Assembly (NCBI RefSeq): GCF_036370855.1
Contig: NC_088105.1
Span: 11,475,619 to 11,539,618 of the forward strand
Length of the DNA: 64,000 nucleotides
Direction: 5' to 3'
Source: Dromaius novaehollandiae
Taxonomy: Eukaryota; Chordata; Aves; Casuariiformes; Dromaiidae
The position numbers were made by a program, and so were the translations under genes. The notes beneath the pieces are model-generated. The model did not search any database. It had not been told where the DNA came from and was given only the letters and a program-made list of their open reading frames with translations. Each line of letters starts with the position of its first letter. Position 1 is the stretch's first letter. Below are positions 59,220 through 64,000 of the stretch, in pieces.

Positions 59220-59960
59220 TCTTCCCGCTGCTCTGGGCGGAGTCAAGTCTGCGACCGAGCTGCCCCCGGCAGACGGAGGCTGCTCCGAGCAGCAGCTACA
59301 GCGGCGGCGGCGGCGCCTCCGGGCTGTGGCCACGCCCCCTCCGCGCGGCGGGGGCGGGGGCTCCGCAGGCTCCGCCCCCCGCGGGCCCGCGGCCGTCGGC
59401 AGTTGGCAGCTGGGGGGGGCAGCGCCGGGGGCGGCCCTGCCCCGCGGGCCCTCCGCCCCCGCGGGCGGGGTCGCGTCCCGGTCGCCCTGCTCCAGGCCCA
59501 GCGCCGGCCGCTTCTCCCCGAGCAGCTCGCGGGTGCCCGGAGCGCGGGAGACAGGGCCGCGCCCGCAGCCCGGAGGCGCCTCCGCTGCTCCCGGGAGCAG
59601 CCTCTCCCCGGCCGCGGGCGCGCCGGAAGTGCCGCGCGGGCCGCAGAGGAAGTGACGGCGGGGCGGGGGCGGTGCCCGCCGGATTCAAGCGGCTGGCGGC
59701 GCGGCCGTTGGCGGCGGCGGGCGCCATGGAGGTGCTGACCTTCCCCCGCTACAGCCCCGGCGACATTGTCGCCGCCCTGCGCGGCCACGTGCTGGCCGGC
59801 TCCGAGGCCCGGGCCCTGGCCAAGGGCGACCTGTTCCCCGCCCCCAAGGTGCGCGTGTGCGCGAGCGGCGGGGAGCGCGGCCGGGCCGGGCCGAGGTGGC
59901 GGCGGCGGCGGCGGGGGGATGCGCCACGCCGCGCCCGAGCTTCGGGGGCCTCTGCTCGTC
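59220..59960 (+). promoter_or_regulatory. CpG-island promoter of NUF2 head, unit 2
   Basis: This is the counterpart of the unit 1 island, with the same GC boxes, ETS-type GGAAGTG sites and TTCAAG next to the ATG. It differs from unit 1 by a 9-base deletion in the CCTCCCC run near 59603, a few bases in the intron 1 GGC repeat and scattered substitutions. It lies upstream of ADCY10 copy 3. Confidence 0.7.
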
Positions 59961-60547
59961 TCTGGGCTCCGCGGGAGCTGGGCGAAAGCAGCCGCTGGGG
60001 CTGGCGCAGCCCCGCAGCTTCCCCAGCACGGGCTGGACCGAGCCTCGTAAGCGGAGCCGGCAAAATAGCGCTGTAGGCGAAGAACTTGTTGGCCCACAGT
60101 GTTGGGTTCCCCCCCCGCCCCTTTTCCTTTTAACAGTGTGGTGAAGTGCCTTACTGTGCCCTGGAGTGACTGTGTCTGTGACTTCTGGTAGATTTTGGCG
60201 TCACTTGGTTTGAAAGCTGCTCAGTGAGGAGGAAGAAATTGAAATACAGGGCACAGACATGGCAGTTAGGTCGCCAGCTGCTCTGAGGTGATTCCTGCCT
60301 TTTGTAATATGGAATGCAATGGGCTACTACTGCTAGTACTGCAAAGCATTGGGAAGCAGTCCTTCTCTGTTTTTGGGAGTCGGTGTGTTGAAGGCAGACC
60401 TGCTTTTATGGCGTAGTCTGGGAGCCCTGAATAATGAAGATGAGATGTTCCTGTGTGTCCTTCCTCTTGCAGCCTGAAGTCTTACACATGATTTTCATGA
60501 GAATCCTGCAGAAGGTCTATGGAATCCGCCTGGAGCATTTCTGCGTG
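59726..60547 (+). pseudogene. NUF2: NUF2 5' fragment (exons 1-2), orphan head in unit 2
   Basis: Exon 1 is 59726-59848 and exon 2 is 60473-60547; the encoded 66 residues are identical to those of the first head, with a silent ATC/ATT change in exon 1. The donor and acceptor sites are intact. The NUF2 sequence ends 37 bases into intron 2 at the unit boundary (60584/60585), exactly as in the previous unit, so this head is also cut off from exon 3. It could be a functional promoter with a truncated product, or silent. Confidence 0.9.
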
Positions 60548-63285
60548 GTAGGTTTGTACCTCCAGTCGCAGGCCCCTGGCTGCTGGCTTGAAGAGTTATG
60601 TCCCATGACGGGGGAAAGGCCCCAGAACTGTGCTGCAGCCAGGGAGTTTACCAAGGTCTTTTGGCTGGAGAGCCCAGCAGAGCTTACTGGCACCAGCCCA
60701 GATGGCTCACCGGTGCCCCCGAGCATCTGAGACTCTTCTGCTGTGGAAAGGCAGGTATTTGAGGAAAGAGATTCAAAACAGGCTTGTAAGGTCAGGATGC
60801 GCTATTTAGATCTAGACTCTAAAGCAGGATGCTCCCGTCGGCAGAAGCCCTGGGCTGCAGGAGCCCTTTGCGCAGTCGGTGAGCAGCAGTGGGTGCCAAA
60901 GGCTCCTGGAAATCAGGTCATCGGTTTCGGAGCCTCCGTGTGGACACAGGAGTCTGAGTTGAAGCTTGCGGTTTCTGACGAGCTTGGGTGTGGCCCCCAC
61001 CCCTAGACCTGGGGAGCTCAATGAGAAAGAAACACTTTTCCTCCCCAGAGAAACTTGTAAGAGGAAGCAGCCGCATGTCACAGTTAAATAGGGAGACTGA
61101 ATCTTCTGGGCAACAACTCAGGCATTTTTGTGACTCTTGCAAACAAGGCCCTTCAGAAAGGCCTTTCCCCAGCAAATCCCCTCTGAAACCAGATGGGCCT
61201 TGAGGGCACTCCTGGGCCCTAAGGGTCCTGACCAGCCTCACCTGAGGGCTGACATCCCCCCACCTGCCCCCTCTGCCCACTGGAGCCCCCTTTCAGCTCA
61301 GGCCCGGGCCTTCAGTCCCTGCCTGAGCTAGGTCCTAGGTGTCCCTGGCCCTGCCTCTGCCTGCTGAATGGCTCTTGGGCTGATGCTCTCGGTAGCTTAT
61401 TTCCTGGACAGCCCTCTTGGAAGTATGTTGCAGCTTGTCTCCAGTGCTGTCTCTGGTCCTGTTTCAGCTTGGTCCTGGCTGGCCCAGCCAGGCCTCCCTG
61501 GCTGGAGCCTGGTAGCGGCTCATGGCTCGCCTTGGCTGGGGCTGTTGCTGGGCCCTGTTCCCAGCACGCGGCTGTGTGTGCCGTGGCAGCCCCTGCAGGA
61601 CTGCGCCCCGTGAGCGAGAGCCCTGCCCGTGCAGGGGCTGCCCTGGGCTCCCAGCTCACCTCGCCTCGGGGAGTAGCCTGCTGCGGGCTGCGTGTGAGCC
61701 AGGGTGCCTAAGGAGGATATGTTTCCCTGCGGCATGAAAGCTTTGCACAGCCCTGGCAAGCACGGCAGGGAACCGGAGCTGCCTCCTGCCAAGTCTCTCA
61801 ACCTTTTCTTCCCTTCTCTGATATGCCTGCGCTGGGTGTAGCTGGTTTGCTGTGCCGCTGTGCAGTGCTGCGAGCGGCCCCTGCCTTCTCTCGGGCTCCT
61901 GCGAAGGCTCTGCCCTGCTGGAGCCGTGGTGTTTGGGCAGAGCGCTTGTGCAGAGAGCAGGAAGGGGCCTTGCAGCCGTGGGAGGTAGATCGCTGCCAAG
62001 CTGCTTGTTCACGCTGCTGGTGCCCGCTGTGCTCTGTGGTCACTGTGGAGCTGCCTGCGCAGCGTGCCCTGGGCTCCCTGCTCGTGGGGAAGCCTGGACT
62101 GCCCTCCGTGACGACACTTGTTAGGCCATTTGTGCTTGGGAACGTGGGAACCAGCTGTTCCAGCCACAGGTGGAGTTCAGTCCCTGTGTGGGTTAAAGAA
62201 CAGCAAACTGGAACTGTCTAGAGGTAGCTGCTCAGCACGGCTTCTATAAAACTTGCTTAGCATGAGTAGCTAAATTTGCTGAAGCCTTAGGCCACCCTTA
62301 GATAAAATAATGAACTTTTACTTAGTCCAGTAAGAAAAGGGCCTGAGAGCTGGTTCCAGCTGGGAAGATAAGGAAGCTACAAGCAGTCTGCATTCCTGCG
62401 TCTCACCCTCCAAAAGGGAGGATGTCAAGGCTTTGAAATAAGACCAGTGCAGGGCACTAGGACCTTGAGGGACAAAGCCTCAGCTCACTGCTGGGGCAGT
62501 GTTAATTGTAATGATTTGGAATCACCTCCTCCTCCTCAGGACCTTGAGAGACAACAGTAAGACCCCAACAAGAAACGAAGGTACAACCGTCAGCAGAAAC
62601 TGCAACAGTAAAGATGAGGGAGAAAAACAGCCTGCCTAGGAACAACGATGAGACCCACTAAGGAGCAGGAGACCCCAGACCTGAAAGTTACGATTGGTCT
62701 GAACTACCGCGTGAGGGGTGGGAAACTGAATTTGGAAAAGCTGTAATTGCCCAGGGATTTCTTTGTTCGGGGTCCCTCGTCGGAGGCACCCAGCTCGAGC
62801 TGTAATTACTGCACACACGTTATTAAAATGTAATTATTTAATTTGCTTTGATCTGGCTCTGAACTTTTCTGCGGGAACCTAGGGTTGGGCCCTGTTATGG
62901 TGGCCGACAAGCCTCATTTCCGTAACAGTGCGAGCCTCCCTTCAGCTCTGTGTGGGAGACACCTGCACCGCGCTAGCCACATCTGAGTAAGCGGCTCGGG
63001 GTAAGGAGGGAGTTTGGGCAGCTTCCTGGCAGTTGCTGGGCAAGCGATGCCTTGCAGAGGCTGTCAGCTGGCTCCGTAGCTTGATGACAGCATACAGGTA
63101 ACTGATGACGTGTGGATGATGTCGCTGTGAGCTGATTGTGACCCCCCGTTGGTGGCAGAGGGCCATGGGCGCCTCACAAAGGCCTGGGGTCAGTGCGCAA
63201 GTCTGCGCGGTGGTGTCTTGTCCTCCTCCCTGCTGGGCACGGTCGTCTTCTCCTGAGGTACCGCGGGTACCGCAGGGCGCTGACG
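60548..63285 (+). other. Junction and upstream region of ADCY10 copy 3
   Basis: The layout matches the copy 2 upstream region. The frame of NUF2 exon 2 again stays open through the junction to a stop at 60728-60730. The LTR-like block is at about 62261-62910. The two short tandem duplications found in the other units are single here. Confidence 0.75.
62261..62910 (+). mobile_element. LTR-like fragment (probable solo LTR fossil), copy in unit 3
   Basis: This is the third copy of the LTR-like block, carrying a handful of substitutions relative to units 1 and 2. Same caveats as for unit 1. Confidence 0.4.
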
Positions 63286-64000
63286 ATGGCTTGTGCTTGG
63301 GAGAGAAGGGCATGGTGCTGCTCGGAACTGGGGGAAGTAGCTGCTTACGTTCCTGACCTGCTTTTGTCTGAGGACTTGAAGCAGGAAAACCGTTCCGTTC
63401 AGCACTTCCATGGAGTCCTGCTCTTTGCGGATGTGTCAGGTGGGTCAAAGCGTTACAAAGGGCGGGCACTGAGAAGAAGTCGCCGACCCGAGCCACTGGG
63501 ACTTGGTGGGCTTTCTGGAGCCCTGGTCGTGCCAGCCGTGGTAGGGAATGGATCAAAGGAGATCTCTTTGCTGCTGAGGTCTTCTGCTTTGGGGAAGTAG
63601 TGCTCAGACATAGCTGAGGTCATGCCACAGGGATTTTCTTTGCTGCCAGCAGCACTGTGGCCTGCTTGTGGTCAGCCGTCCGCTCAGAGCAGCGTGCGTA
63701 GGAAGCTCTGAGGCTGCTGCAGCAGCAGCTTGGGCCTGAGCTGTTGACTGCAGTGCCGGCTCTGGAGCTTTGGTGCTGTCTGAGCTAGTCCAGGCTCTGG
63801 CTAATGAAGGCATGGGAGATGAGGCCTGAGTGCCTCGCCTGAGGCTTGTTAGTCTTTGTGAGGCCAAACTCGGTGGAGCAGCTCCTGCACAAAGGAACCG
63901 GCTTCTCGGGTGCAGCATTTGCTCCCAAAGGCCTCCTGGCTTTCTAGCTGAGCATGTTGCCTGGCCGTAGGCAAGAGGCGAGGCAGCTGTGGGATGTGCT
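63286..64000 (+). CDS. ADCY10: Adenylate cyclase type 10, copy 3, first coding exon only (partial)
   Basis: Exon 1 is 63286-63439, coding for the same 51 residues as copies 1 and 2 (MACAWERRAWCCSELGEV...FADVS) and ending at the same TCAG|GTGGGT donor. The rest of the window is intron 1; by comparison with copy 2, exon 2 would begin near 64240. Whether this copy is complete, and whether it is the last of the array, cannot be seen. Confidence 0.85.

Larger units (their letters stand above)
35252..60584 (+). repeat. Tandem unit 2 (25333 bp): ADCY10 copy 2 + NUF2 5' exons
   Basis: This is a direct head-to-tail repeat of unit 1, in the same order and orientation. Its length differs from unit 1 by 95 bases, the net of several indels. 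The main ones are a 129-base extra block in ADCY10 intron 11 (44467-44595), an extra 11-base block near 40549, and shorter simple-sequence runs at 52383, 55319 and 56540. Both unit boundaries (35251/35252 and 60584/60585) carry the same NUF2-intron to ADCY10-upstream junction. Confidence 0.95.
60585..64000 (+). repeat. Tandem unit 3 (partial, runs off window)
   Basis: The third copy starts at GGCTTGAAGAG and contains the ADCY10 upstream region, the first coding exon and part of intron 1. It differs from units 1 and 2 at more positions than they differ from each other here. It also lacks the 23-base and 33-base internal duplications present near 12338-12440 and 37576-37678. The window ends before exon 2, so the number of further units is unknown. 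Confidence 0.93.

Noticed and set aside
10014-60584. False duplication from uncollapsed haplotypes as the explanation of the array
   Set aside because: Not excluded, but disfavoured: there are three copies, both internal junctions are identical and differ from the unique left flank, and units differ by many indels. Read depth is still needed.
1-64000. tRNA or rRNA genes, CRISPR arrays, operons or other prokaryotic features
   Set aside because: None is seen, and the spliced vertebrate genes make prokaryotic features inapplicable.

Overview
The window looks like a bird genome (less likely another sauropsid). It has an old CR1-type LINE remnant, compact GC-rich genes with short introns, and proteins alignable to human ones at ordinary vertebrate distance. 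I aligned from memory of the human proteins; no search was run.

Layout. (1) Positions 1-2400, minus strand: the 5' end of MGST3, with its first coding exon cut by the window edge, a 2.2 kb intron and a CpG-island promoter. (2) 5176-9800, plus strand: a complete two-exon LRRC52, a single-pass leucine-rich-repeat membrane protein known as an auxiliary subunit of the sperm SLO3 potassium channel. (3) 10014 to the window end: a head-to-tail array of a roughly 25.3 kb unit. Unit 1 is 10014-35251, unit 2 is 35252-60584, and unit 3 starts at 60585 and runs off the end.

Each unit holds a full ADCY10 gene (bicarbonate-responsive soluble adenylyl cyclase, 32 coding exons, all with GT-AG introns) followed about 1.1 kb downstream by the CpG-island promoter and first two coding exons of NUF2 (kinetochore NDC80 complex). 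The unit ends inside NUF2 intron 2 and there joins directly to the sequence that lies upstream of ADCY10. The ancestral order was therefore probably LRRC52 - ADCY10 - NUF2, and a tandem duplication copied ADCY10 plus the NUF2 head. The two NUF2 heads seen here are orphans; an intact NUF2 should lie to the right of the last unit, outside the window.

ADCY10 copy 1 (12770-33243) conceptually encodes 1608 residues, close to the 1610 of human. Copy 2 (38008-58534) encodes 1589, because a 2-base difference in the last exon brings in an earlier stop. Copy 3 shows only its first coding exon. Copies 1 and 2 differ by roughly 26 amino-acid changes and 12 silent ones by eye, with seven replacements packed into exon 11. 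Both complete copies carry Trp where human sAC has Arg176, a residue of the bicarbonate/ATP site.

The main interest is a young gene array in which every ADCY10 copy after the first sits behind a captured NUF2 promoter. LRRC52 and ADCY10 both act in sperm in mammals, so the neighbourhood has a possible reproductive theme. A falsely expanded assembly must be excluded, although the copies carry distinguishing differences throughout.
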